Shown here: positions 1-7,875 of the stretch, piece by piece
Numbering within the stretch: position 1 is the first letter of the stretch
Layout: each line of letters opens with the position of its first letter
Source of the DNA: Bacteroidota bacterium
Lineage (GTDB): Bacteria > Bacteroidota > Bacteroidia > Chitinophagales > Chitinophagaceae
Length of the DNA stretch: 37,957 nucleotides
Direction of reading: 5' to 3'
Assembly: GCA_013286315.1 (NCBI GenBank)
Contig: JABDFX010000018.1
Location: 1 to 37,957, forward strand
Notes under the pieces: model-generated
Told to the model about the DNA's origin: nothing
Database searches by the model: none
Seen by the model: the letters and a program-made list of their open reading frames with translations, nothing else
Translations under genes and position numbers: made by a program

Positions 1-87
1 TATTATTTTATAAGTAATAACGGAAATATTCTAAATCCGGACATGATCACGGATTCCCTTAAAGTAATTACAGGTCAGTTAAGATAA
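1..87 (+). CDS. C-terminal end of an unidentified protein (partial)
   Basis: An open frame enters from the left edge and ends at TAA (85-87), giving the last 28 residues of a protein that ends in VITGQLR. There is too little sequence to name a family. The frame is believable as a gene end because a 7-bp tandem array starts six bases after the stop, the same arrangement seen after most other stops in this window. Its start lies outside the window. Confidence 0.45.
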   Translation, partial: YYFISNNGNILNPDMITDSLKVITGQLR

Positions 88-92
88 TTGTA

Positions 93-120
93 AATTGTCA
101 ATTGTTAATTGTCAATTAGG
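93..120. repeat. AT-rich heptamer array (AATTGTC/AATTGTT)
   Basis: Four consecutive 7-bp units occupy this stretch: AATTGTC, AATTGTT, AATTGTC and AATTAGG. It begins six bases after the stop of the partial left-edge gene. Confidence 0.75.
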
Positions 121-147
121 GTGCCTTAGCCTCAGCCTTCGCCTCCT

Positions 148-245
148 GCCTCCTGCATCCAGCCTCCTGCATCCAGCCTCCTGCATCCAGCCTCCTGCAT
201 CCAGCCTCCTGCATCCAGCCTCCTGCATCCAGCCTCCTGCATCCA
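148..245. repeat. Seven perfect copies of a 14-bp tandem repeat (two heptamers)
   Basis: The 14-bp unit GCCTCCTGCATCCA is repeated seven times without error. On the minus strand it is two heptamers, GGATGCA and GGAGGCT. The array ends three bases from the stop codon (249-251) of the leftward permease, so the G-rich strand is the sense strand in that gene's 3' untranslated region. Perfect identity of seven copies suggests recent expansion by slippage or recombination. Confidence 0.95.
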
Positions 246-248
246 GCC

Positions 249-2642
249 TTACTCTGCCTTCAAACTCTTTACCGGATTTGCCATTGCAGCCTTTATACTC
301 TGAAAACTGACCGTCATGATTGTTATAATGATCGCGGAAATACCGGCGAGGGCAAATACCCACCAGGATATGTCTGTGCGATAGGAATAGTTTTGCAGCC
401 ATTGATGCATGAAATAATAAGAGACTGGTATAACTATGACCATGGCGATCATCACCAACACCACAAAATCCTTTGATAACAATTTCCACACAGAGAAAAC
501 GGATGCCCCCAATACTTTTCGCACGCCGATTTCTTTGGTTCGCTGTTCGGCTACATAAGACGCGAGACCGAATAATCCGAGACAGCTGATGAAAATGGCC
601 AGTACGGCGAAAAATCCGGAGAGTTGACCGATACGCGTTTCGGCGGCGAATTTGGCGGCAAATTCACTGTCGGCAAATTTATAATCGAAGGGAGCGGAGG
701 GAATGATCTTTTTGAAAATGGATTCGATTTTTGCGATGGATTCCGCTGCACTTTTACGGGGATTCAGTTTGAGATCCATCCAGTTCACATTTTCATAATC
801 CATGAAATAGAATGTGGGGTTCACCGGATCGTAGGGTGATTGCATAATCATGTCCTTGATCACACCGATCACAATTAGGTTTTTACCCGGCCTGGCCGTC
901 CACGTGACGATTTTACCAAGCGGATCTTTTAAATTCATAAATTTTACAGCTGCTTCATTGATCACGATGGCATTGGAGTCTGTTGTAAACGCCCTGGAGA
1001 AATCCCTGCCCTGTATGAATTGCCAGCCCACCGTCTTTCCAAAATCATGTGTAACCCAGATATTATCAAAGGCGCCGTTCACCGAAGGATCCTTCCCCTG
1101 CCAGCTGAATCCGTCGTTATTGGAATAAACTTCGGTAACAGGACTGGAAGATTCTGCAAAATTTGTAATAGCCCCGGCTCTCTCCATTTCGTTTTTCAGC
1201 AGATCAAACTTGCCATAAAATTCCGGCGATTTCATGCGGATCATCATGAGTCCATTCCGGTTATAACCAATGGGCCTGTTCCTTGTGTACTGAATCTGAT
1301 TGTAAACGATGACTGTTCCTATGATCAATGCAATTGAAATGGTGAATTGAACAACTACCAGTACTTTACGCGGAACTGATGCCAGCCGGCCGGTTCTGAA
1401 TGCGCCCTTGAGTACTTTCACCGGTTCAAAAGATGACAAATAAAGCGCAGGATAACTTCCGGCGACCGCAGTCGTAAAAATTGTGAAAGCCAGACAAAAT
1501 ATCCAGAACCAGATATTCGTCCAGGGAATAAACATTTCTTTGCTGGCCATATGATTGAACCAGGGCAGGAAAAGTTTTGCCAGTAATAGTGAAAGTCCGA
1601 ATGAGCATAAAACGACCAGCAGGGATTCAGTATAAAACTGACTAACCAGATTTTTTCTCAGCGACCCGATGGCCTTTCTGATACCGACTTCCCTGGCTCT
1701 TTTTTCAGACCTGGCGGTGCTTAGGTTCATAAAATTGATACAGGCAAGCAGCAATATAAAAACACCGATGATACCGAATAGTCTTACATATTCAATCAGT
1801 CCGCCGGTTTGAATTCCGTTTTCCCATTGCATCCGGAGATGCCAGTCTTTCATCGGTGCGAGAAAAAGTTTTGTCTTGTAGTGCTTGTCTTCCGGAATAT
1901 CCCGGATGAATTTTGCATCAGCGATATTCTTATCCACTGTAGCGAAATTTGTATGATCGGCGATTTGCACGAACAGCTGGAATGAGCTGTTTTCCCATCG
2001 GTCTTCGGTCCATTTGATCCATGTTTCAGAAGTGACATACAAGTCCCAGGGCGAAATAAAATCGAGATCACCAAATTCTGAATTGTGTACGAAGTCCTTA
2101 TAAACACCCGTAACCTTCACATCGAGTTTGCTATCGATACGCATGAGTTTATTCAGGGGATCGGCATCTCCAAACATCGCTTTGGCCGTTGATTCGGAAA
2201 GTATGATCGAATGTGGATCTTTTAAAGCGTCACGGGTGCCTGCCAGCATTTGCAGCGTGAACATATGCGGCGCTTCGGCCTGCATATAAATTCCTCTCTT
2301 CGAAAGATTTTTGCCGCCGGAAGAAATGATATGATCTCCGGTCCAAGAGGAGCTGATCACGTATTTGAAATTATTTCCGTAGCGGTTTCTCAGTTCCGGG
2401 GCCAGCGGTTCGGGCATGGCATTATATGTATGGATCTTTCCGTTCGATTCCTGGTTTTGCATCATCAGGCCGATGCGGTCGTAGTTTTCAAAGCTTTTAT
2501 TGTAGGAGATTTCATCCCAGATCCAGAGACCGATCAGCATGGCGACCGCCATTCCGATCGCCAGTCCACTGATATTTATAAAAGAAGAGGTTTTGTTTTT
2601 CAGCAGATTTCGATATGCAATCTTGAAATAGCTTCTAATCAC
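249..2642 (-). CDS. MacB/FtsX-type ABC transporter permease, paralogue A
   Basis: A 797-residue inner membrane permease of the large Bacteroidota type with two FtsX modules in one chain. A first membrane helix at about residues 20-43 is followed by a MacB-like periplasmic domain to about 280, then three helices. These carry the cytosolic motif REVGIRKAIG at about 317, thought to contact the ATPase. A fifth helix (about 430), a second periplasmic domain and three more helices with KEIGVRKVLG near 704 follow. The start is GTG; the leader is an AT-rich heptamer array. No ATPase gene is adjacent, so it must pair with one encoded elsewhere. The transported substrate cannot be read from sequence; lipoproteins, peptides or drugs are typical for the family. 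It is closest by eye to paralogue D (7876-10257) and is divergent from paralogue B. Confidence 0.9.
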   Translation of the reverse strand: MIRSYFKIAYRNLLKNKTSSFINISGLAIGMAVAMLIGLWIWDEISYNKSFENYDRIGLMMQNQESNGKIHTYNAMPEPLAPELRNRYGNNFKYVISSSWTGDHIISSGGKNLSKRGIYMQAEAPHMFTLQMLAGTRDALKDPHSIILSESTAKAMFGDADPLNKLMRIDSKLDVKVTGVYKDFVHNSEFGDLDFISPWDLYVTSETWIKWTEDRWENSSFQLFVQIADHTNFATVDKNIADAKFIRDIPEDKHYKTKLFLAPMKDWHLRMQWENGIQTGGLIEYVRLFGIIGVFILLLACINFMNLSTARSEKRAREVGIRKAIGSLRKNLVSQFYTESLLVVLCSFGLSLLLAKLFLPWFNHMASKEMFIPWTNIWFWIFCLAFTIFTTAVAGSYPALYLSSFEPVKVLKGAFRTGRLASVPRKVLVVVQFTISIALIIGTVIVYNQIQYTRNRPIGYNRNGLMMIRMKSPEFYGKFDLLKNEMERAGAITNFAESSSPVTEVYSNNDGFSWQGKDPSVNGAFDNIWVTHDFGKTVGWQFIQGRDFSRAFTTDSNAIVINEAAVKFMNLKDPLGKIVTWTARPGKNLIVIGVIKDMIMQSPYDPVNPTFYFMDYENVNWMDLKLNPRKSAAESIAKIESIFKKIIPSAPFDYKFADSEFAAKFAAETRIGQLSGFFAVLAIFISCLGLFGLASYVAEQRTKEIGVRKVLGASVFSVWKLLSKDFVVLVMIAMVIVIPVSYYFMHQWLQNYSYRTDISWWVFALAGISAIIITIMTVSFQSIKAAMANPVKSLKAE

Positions 2643-2650
2643 GCTTTAGT

Positions 2651-2670
2651 TATTAGTTATTAGTTATTAA
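2651..2670. repeat. AT-rich heptamers (TATTAGT) upstream of permease A
   Basis: TATTAGT, TATTAGT and TATTAA are arranged at 7-bp spacing. On the minus strand they form the leader directly before the GTG start of permease A. A similar array precedes the start of permease B on the other strand (2881-2904). Confidence 0.6.
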
Positions 2671-2690
2671 CTCACTGGATAAGGCGACCT

Positions 2691-2705
2691 AAACTGTGCC
2701 GGATT
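2691..2705 (-). promoter_or_regulatory. AAACTGTGC motif upstream of permease A
   Basis: AAACTGTGCCGGATT lies about 49 bp upstream of the GTG start of permease A. A near-identical AAACTGTGCGGAATT is found 38 bp upstream of permease F (18561-18575), and AAACTGTGT lies 16 bp upstream of the helical-repeat gene (14712-14720). Read in the direction of the gene the shared core is CACAGTTT. It could be a regulator binding site or part of a promoter. This is inferred from recurrence alone. Confidence 0.35.
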
Positions 2706-2782
2706 TGGATATCATTGTAAATCAGTCAACTGCTTCCTGAAACAGCAATCTGTTTTAATAAAATCGTACGGTTTTTGTCACG

Positions 2783-2801
2783 AAACCGGACAGTCCGGGT
2801 T
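2783..2801. promoter_or_regulatory. Palindrome CCGGAC-A-GTCCGG between divergent permeases
   Basis: A perfect 6+1+6 palindrome (CCGGACAGTCCGG at 2786-2798), extended by two further A-T pairs outside one mismatch, lies in the spacer between divergent permeases A and B. Its position suits an operator acting on both genes. No regulator gene is nearby to pair it with. Confidence 0.4.
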
Positions 2802-2880
2802 TTGTTTCCTGAATTAATAATCTGATTTGTATGAAGTTAACGTGATGGCACTCAGTTTGACTCTTTGTGCTGTGAGTTAA

Positions 2881-2904
2881 TAACTAATAATTAATAATTA
2901 ATAA
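2881..2904. repeat. AT-rich heptamers (AATTAAT) before permease B
   Basis: AATTAAT units in tandem run to the base before the TTG start of permease B. The leader is nearly all A and T and has no Shine-Dalgarno-like sequence, as is common in Bacteroidota. Confidence 0.65.
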
Positions 2905-5289
2905 TTGTTCAAGAACTATTTCAAAATAGCGCTTCGCAGTCTCTGGAAGCATAAAGCATTTTCTTTAATCAATATTCTGGGACTTGCAGTCGGTATGACG
3001 GCCTGCTTCCTGATATTTTTATACGTGCGCTTTGAAACGAGTTTTGATAATTTTCATTCGAAAGCCGGTCGTATCTACCGGGTTGTTTCTGAAGTCAGAA
3101 CGCCCACCGAGACCATCAAAATCGGCCTGACGACGACGCCCGTCGCCGTCAATATGAAACGGGATTTTCCGGAAGTGGAAGAAGCCGTGCGACTGGGAAG
3201 AGATGGCTTGCTGGTGCGGAAAGGGGATACCAAGTTTCAGGAGACAAATACTGTGCTGGCGGATTCCGGTCTTTTTAAGATTTTTGATTTCCCGCTGATC
3301 GAGGGTAACCGGAATACCGCGCTGAAGGAACCGATGAGTGTTATTCTATCACAAAGCGCGGCAAAAAAATATTTTGGAAATGGTAAGGCTTACGGACAGC
3401 ATCTTTTACTTACCGGCGCCGCCATCAATTCCACGGTGACCGGAATCATGAAAGATATTCCACGGAATTCACAGATCCAGGCAGACATGATCGTGTCGCT
3501 GTCTTCGTTTCAGGCTATTTATGGTCGCCCGATCAGCGACAGCGAATGGACCAATCATAACTACTATACATATATTTTACTGGCACCGCATGCGGATGCA
3601 AAAGCACTGGAGGCCAAACTTCCGGCATTTCAGGAATTGCATCATGGAGCAGAAGCGAAAAAATTGCAGATGCAGGACTATCTGAGCCTGGAACCTCTTC
3701 GCTATGTGTACCTGAGATCCAAACTCGATGGATTTGTAACGGGAAGTATTACCAATGTGTACATATTTTCCATCATTGCGATATTTATTCTTTGTATAGC
3801 CTGTATCAATTTTATCAATCTGACAACTGCCCGAAGCGTAGAACGCGCAAAAGAAGTGGGCATAAGGAAAGTCATTGGTGCGGTCAGGTCCCAGCTGGTC
3901 GGACAATTCATCGGCGAATCAATTATTATCAGTTTACTGGCATTTGTATTTGCCGTATTTCTGAGTTCTCTTCTGCTGCCTTTATTTAATCAGGTGGCCG
4001 GAAATCAGATCAGTGAAAGTATTTTCAGAAACCCCACTGATGTTGTTGGACTTTTTTGTCTGTCTTTGCTTGCCGGATTCCTGGCAGGCACTTATCCATC
4101 GCTTGTATTGTCTTCTTTTAAACCGGTGGTCGTTTTGAAAGGAAGGTTTTCAAGCGGTACAAAGGGCATGATTTTAAGAAAGGGGTTGGTGGTTTTCCAA
4201 TTTGCCATTTCGATCATTCTGATTGTGGGAACTCTGGTTGTTTATGCACAGTTGAGTTATATGCGGAAGCAGGACCTTGGGTTTTCGAAAGACCAGACGA
4301 TGGTGATCTTCACCAATTTTGATAAAAACAAGGAAGCTTTCAAACAATCACTTTCTATGATTCCCGGTGTGATGTCGAGTACTTTTTCTTCCGGTGTGCC
4401 GGGCGGCGATCATAATTCTGCCTATACACAGATTGAAAATAAGAAGGGTGAAATGCAAAAGACAAACCTTGACGGATATTTTGTGGACTTTGATTTTATA
4501 AAGCAATATGGATTTAAGATTGTCGCGGGTCGTCCCTTATCAAGAGAATTCAGAACGGATAGTTCGAAGGCCATGCTCATCAACGAAACGGCGGCAAAAA
4601 TGCTGGGTTATCAAACGCCGCAGGAAGCGGTCGGTCGTAATTTTGATCAGTGGGGCAGGCAGGGAAAGATCATCGGTGTGCTGAAGGATTTTAATTACGA
4701 ATCATTACAACAGAATATCAAACCCTTCACGATGCGGTTTGAATCATGGGGGTTCGGCACCATTTCAATCAAGATTTCATCTACGATGATGCCGGAAACA
4801 ATCAAAGCCATTAGTGATAAATGGGCACAGACCATACCCAACCGCCCATTTGAATATAATTTCCTGGATCAGCAATTTGATCAGAAATACCGGGCGGAAG
4901 ATAAATTTGGAAATTTATTTTTCAACTTTGCTGTATTGGCTATATTCATATCATGTCTTGGACTACTGGGGCTTGCCTCCTATAGTACGATTCAGCGTAC
5001 AAGAGAAATCGGTGTCCGGAAAGTGCTGGGTGCAAGCGTTTCGAACATAGTAAATTTGTTGTCTGTAGATTTTATCAAACTGGTATTGATTGCTTTTGTG
5101 ATAGCGGCACCCATCGGATTATTGGGCATGAATAAATGGCTACAGGATTTTGCCTATCATATTCATATTTCCTGGTGGGTGTTTGCTGTGGCGGGCATGA
5201 TTTCGATTGCTATCGCTTTTTTAACGATCAGTTTCCAGGCGATCAGGGCAGCGGTTGCGAATCCGGTCACCAGCTTACGGTCGGAGTAA
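2905..5289 (+). CDS. MacB/FtsX-type ABC transporter permease, paralogue B
   Basis: A 794-residue membrane permease with the same layout as its five paralogues: an N-terminal helix (about 20-42), a periplasmic MacB-like domain, three helices with KEVGIRKVIG at about 314, a helix near 420-440, a second periplasmic domain, and a C-terminal FtsX module with REIGVRKVLG at about 698. The start is TTG, giving the family N-terminus MFKNYFKIALRSL; no ATG fits. Permease C follows 81 bp downstream on the same strand, so B and C probably form one transcript. TGGCAC-N5-TTGAC at 2846-2861 resembles a sigma-54 -24/-12 element but lacks the expected GC at -12, so I do not call it. No ATPase gene is nearby and the substrate is unknown. 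Confidence 0.9.
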   Translation: MFKNYFKIALRSLWKHKAFSLINILGLAVGMTACFLIFLYVRFETSFDNFHSKAGRIYRVVSEVRTPTETIKIGLTTTPVAVNMKRDFPEVEEAVRLGRDGLLVRKGDTKFQETNTVLADSGLFKIFDFPLIEGNRNTALKEPMSVILSQSAAKKYFGNGKAYGQHLLLTGAAINSTVTGIMKDIPRNSQIQADMIVSLSSFQAIYGRPISDSEWTNHNYYTYILLAPHADAKALEAKLPAFQELHHGAEAKKLQMQDYLSLEPLRYVYLRSKLDGFVTGSITNVYIFSIIAIFILCIACINFINLTTARSVERAKEVGIRKVIGAVRSQLVGQFIGESIIISLLAFVFAVFLSSLLLPLFNQVAGNQISESIFRNPTDVVGLFCLSLLAGFLAGTYPSLVLSSFKPVVVLKGRFSSGTKGMILRKGLVVFQFAISIILIVGTLVVYAQLSYMRKQDLGFSKDQTMVIFTNFDKNKEAFKQSLSMIPGVMSSTFSSGVPGGDHNSAYTQIENKKGEMQKTNLDGYFVDFDFIKQYGFKIVAGRPLSREFRTDSSKAMLINETAAKMLGYQTPQEAVGRNFDQWGRQGKIIGVLKDFNYESLQQNIKPFTMRFESWGFGTISIKISSTMMPETIKAISDKWAQTIPNRPFEYNFLDQQFDQKYRAEDKFGNLFFNFAVLAIFISCLGLLGLASYSTIQRTREIGVRKVLGASVSNIVNLLSVDFIKLVLIAFVIAAPIGLLGMNKWLQDFAYHIHISWWVFAVAGMISIAIAFLTISFQAIRAAVANPVTSLRSE

Positions 5290-5293
5290 AGCA

Positions 5294-5328
5294 GGATGCA
5301 GGATGCAGGATGCAGGATGCTGGACGCG
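5294..5328. repeat. GGATGCA heptamer array after permease B
   Basis: Five 7-bp units (GGATGCA three times, GGATGCT, GGACGCG) begin four bases after the TAA stop of permease B. The G-rich strand is the sense strand. Confidence 0.9.
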
Positions 5329-5342
5329 AGAGGCAGTCGTTA

Positions 5343-5366
5343 ATAATTAATAATTAACAATTAATA
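5343..5366. repeat. AT-rich heptamers (AATTAAT/AATTAAC) before permease C
   Basis: AATTAAT, AATTAAC and AATTAAT occur in tandem and end a few bases before the GTG start of permease C. This is the same kind of leader as before permeases A and B. Confidence 0.6.
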
Positions 5367-5370
5367 AGTC

Positions 5371-7764
5371 GTGTTCAAAAATTACCTGAAAACATCGCTG
5401 CGCGCTTTGCTAAAGAACAAAACATATAGTTTTCTGAACATCTTTGGCCTGGCGATCGGCATCGCCTGTGCCGGACTGATATTTTTATGGGTGGAAGATG
5501 AACTGCATTTCGACCAGTTTAATGTTAAGAAAGACAGGTTATACTTTGCACGTGTAAATTCGTTTTTGAATTCGGGTGTGTTCACGCACGGATCAACACC
5601 TGGCGTTATGGCTCCCGCCATACAGGCAGAAATTCCGGGTATCGCCAATACCTGCCGCGCGTCTGAAAATGACACCAGGCTCTTATTTTCTATAAATAAC
5701 AAACCAGTGTATGCATCGGGAAAATATGTAGAGCCCTCTCTGTTTAACATGTTCACATTACCTTTTGTGCAGGGCAATCCAAAAACCGCCTTTGCACAAT
5801 TATATTCTCTGGTGATCACGGAGAAAACGGCGAAGAAGTTTTTTGGTAATGAGAAAAACGTGATCGGGAAAACGGTGCGTGTCGACAACAAACAGGATTA
5901 TGTGATCACCGGGGTGCTGAAAGATATCCCGGAAAATTCTTCTCTGAGATTTGAATGGGTGGCGCCTTTTCAAATCTGGTATCAGCAGAGTCCCTGGGCA
6001 TATGAATGGGGGAATAATTGCTTAAGCACTTATGTTGAATTAAAGCCGGGAGCCAGTCTGGATGCCATCAACAAACAACTCTTCAATTTTGTACAAAAAA
6101 GAGCACCTACGTCTACGGGACATGTCGTGCTGTTTGGTATGAATAACTGGCAACTATATGGTGACTTTGAGAATGGTAAACCCACGGGTAGTGGTCAGAT
6201 CGTTTATGTTCGGCTGTTTGGTATGATCGCCTGGATCATTTTGTTTATTGCCTGTATCAATTTTATGAATCTGGCCACGGCGCGGAGCGAGAAACGTGCC
6301 AGGGAAGTGGGTGTACGTAAAGTGATGGGTGCCGGAAGAAGAAAACTGATCGCTCAATTTATTGGCGAAGCTTTGTTTATGGCATTGCTGTCGGCCATTG
6401 TGGCAATTGTGATTATAGCAGCTTCATTGGGAGCATTTAATTTGCTTGTTCAGAAAAACCTGTCGCTGGAATTGAACAACCCGGTGCATTGGGTGGCTTT
6501 ACTAATGATCACGTGCATTTGCGGTGTTGTTGCAGGCAGTTATCCATCGTTGTACCTGTCATCGTTCAATCCCGTGTTTGTATTAAAAGGAATCAAAGTG
6601 AAAAGCGGCAGCGCTTTGTGGATCAGAAAAGGGCTGGTGGTGACTCAGTTCACCGTTTCCATCGTATTGATCATTGCCACGATTATTATTTTTCAACAGA
6701 TACAACATATTAAAGACAGAAACCTGGGATTTAACCGGAACGGTCTGCTCGAGTTGAGTATGCAGGGTGATATGAATAAACATTACGAATCCATCAAACA
6801 GGATCTGATGCAAACGGGACTTGTTCAGTATGCGGGATTGGCAGATCATCCAACCATTTATGGAGGAAATAATACGGATGGCCTTGCCTGGCAGGGAAAA
6901 GCGCCCGGCAGTAAAATTCTGATTTCGTGGAGAAGCGTGGACCCTGATTTTTTCTCTACGATGGATTTGAAGGTAATTGAAGGAAGAAATTTCTATGTGA
7001 CGGACACGTTGAATTATGATAATAAATCTTTGCATGCCAGTGCGATCATTACCGAGTCCCTGGCAAAACTCCTCGGACAGGGAACAGCGATCGGCAAAAC
7101 CATTTATGATGAGAACGATACCCTGCTTCATGCAACGGTGGTGGGTGTGGTGAATGATTATGTATATGGAAATATGTATGGCAAACCCGATCCGGTGATT
7201 TTTTTCTGTACGGCGCCGAGATTTGAGAACACCCTATACCTGAGGACCAAAGCAGGAACGAACGCAGAACATTTATTAACAGGTATTAAAGCAGTGATGA
7301 AGAAAGACAATCCGGCCTATCCGTTCGAATATCGTTTTGTGGATGATCAGTTTAATGACATGTTTCAGTCAGAAATGCTGATGAGCAAACTGTCGCGTGT
7401 ATTTGCGGCACTGACGATCCTGATTTCCTGTTTGGGTTTATTTGGTCTGGCAGCATATACGGCAGAGCGAAGGATTAAAGAGATTGGCATTCGTAAAGTG
7501 TTGGGTGCAACGGTAGTGAGTCTGGCTGGTTTGTTATCTATTGAATTTTTAAAACTGATATTGTTTTCCCTGCTGCTGGCATTTCCGCTGGCCTGGCTGG
7601 CGATGCATAAATGGTTGCAGAATTATGCCTATCGTGTCAATATCCATTGGTGGGTTTTTATCATGGCGGGCGTTGCAGCTATTCTGATCGCTATTATAAC
7701 CGTCAGTTTTCAGGCGATCAGGGCAGCGGTTTCGAATCCGGTTAAAAATTTACGGACTGAATAG
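5371..7764 (+). CDS. MacB/FtsX-type ABC transporter permease, paralogue C
   Basis: A 797-residue double-FtsX permease. Helix 1 spans about residues 20-42; the first periplasmic domain runs to about 280. Three helices with REVGVRKVMG near 309, a helix near 425-445, a second periplasmic domain, and a final FtsX module with KEIGIRKVLG near 702 follow. The start is GTG, giving MFKNYLKTSLRALLKNK, almost identical to the start of paralogue E. It lies 81 bp downstream of permease B and is probably co-transcribed with it, perhaps as partners in a heterodimeric transporter (inference). It converges with permease D, and the space between their stops is filled by a long hairpin. Confidence 0.9.
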   Translation: MFKNYLKTSLRALLKNKTYSFLNIFGLAIGIACAGLIFLWVEDELHFDQFNVKKDRLYFARVNSFLNSGVFTHGSTPGVMAPAIQAEIPGIANTCRASENDTRLLFSINNKPVYASGKYVEPSLFNMFTLPFVQGNPKTAFAQLYSLVITEKTAKKFFGNEKNVIGKTVRVDNKQDYVITGVLKDIPENSSLRFEWVAPFQIWYQQSPWAYEWGNNCLSTYVELKPGASLDAINKQLFNFVQKRAPTSTGHVVLFGMNNWQLYGDFENGKPTGSGQIVYVRLFGMIAWIILFIACINFMNLATARSEKRAREVGVRKVMGAGRRKLIAQFIGEALFMALLSAIVAIVIIAASLGAFNLLVQKNLSLELNNPVHWVALLMITCICGVVAGSYPSLYLSSFNPVFVLKGIKVKSGSALWIRKGLVVTQFTVSIVLIIATIIIFQQIQHIKDRNLGFNRNGLLELSMQGDMNKHYESIKQDLMQTGLVQYAGLADHPTIYGGNNTDGLAWQGKAPGSKILISWRSVDPDFFSTMDLKVIEGRNFYVTDTLNYDNKSLHASAIITESLAKLLGQGTAIGKTIYDENDTLLHATVVGVVNDYVYGNMYGKPDPVIFFCTAPRFENTLYLRTKAGTNAEHLLTGIKAVMKKDNPAYPFEYRFVDDQFNDMFQSEMLMSKLSRVFAALTILISCLGLFGLAAYTAERRIKEIGIRKVLGATVVSLAGLLSIEFLKLILFSLLLAFPLAWLAMHKWLQNYAYRVNIHWWVFIMAGVAAILIAIITVSFQAIRAAVSNPVKNLRTE

Positions 7765-7781
7765 ACGGAAGGTGGGAGGCG

Positions 7782-7871
7782 GGAGGCAGGACGCAGGACG
7801 CATGACGCAGGAAGCAGGACGCCAGAAGAATTTTCCTGCTTCCAGCGTCATGCGTCCTGCCTCCTGCGTCC
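7782..7871. terminator. Long hairpin between convergent permeases C and D, built from heptamers
   Basis: The left arm 7782-7819 and right arm 7834-7871 pair over 38 positions with three mismatches, around a 14-nt loop (7820-7833). The inner 24 bp (7796-7819 with 7834-7857) have a single mismatch. Both arms consist of GGANGCA-type heptamers. The hairpin starts 17 bp after the stop of C and ends four bp before the stop of D, so it could end transcription or stabilise mRNA ends from both sides. There is no long T-run, so a classical intrinsic terminator is uncertain. Confidence 0.7.
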
Positions 7872-7875
7872 AGCC

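Noticed and set aside
112-489. Minus-strand open frame with a repetitive GGWMQEAGCRRLD-type product
   Set aside because: It is translation of the 14-bp array plus an out-of-frame part of permease A, with no start signal or family resemblance.
2846-2861. Sigma-54 promoter (TGGCAC-N5-TTGAC) before permease B
   Set aside because: The invariant GC at -12 is GA here. Similar searches upstream of the other permeases gave no match and no activator gene is nearby.
7765-7875. Insertion sequence ends or transposon remnant
   Set aside because: The inverted arms are explained by heptamer arrays facing each other; there is no transposase and no target duplication.
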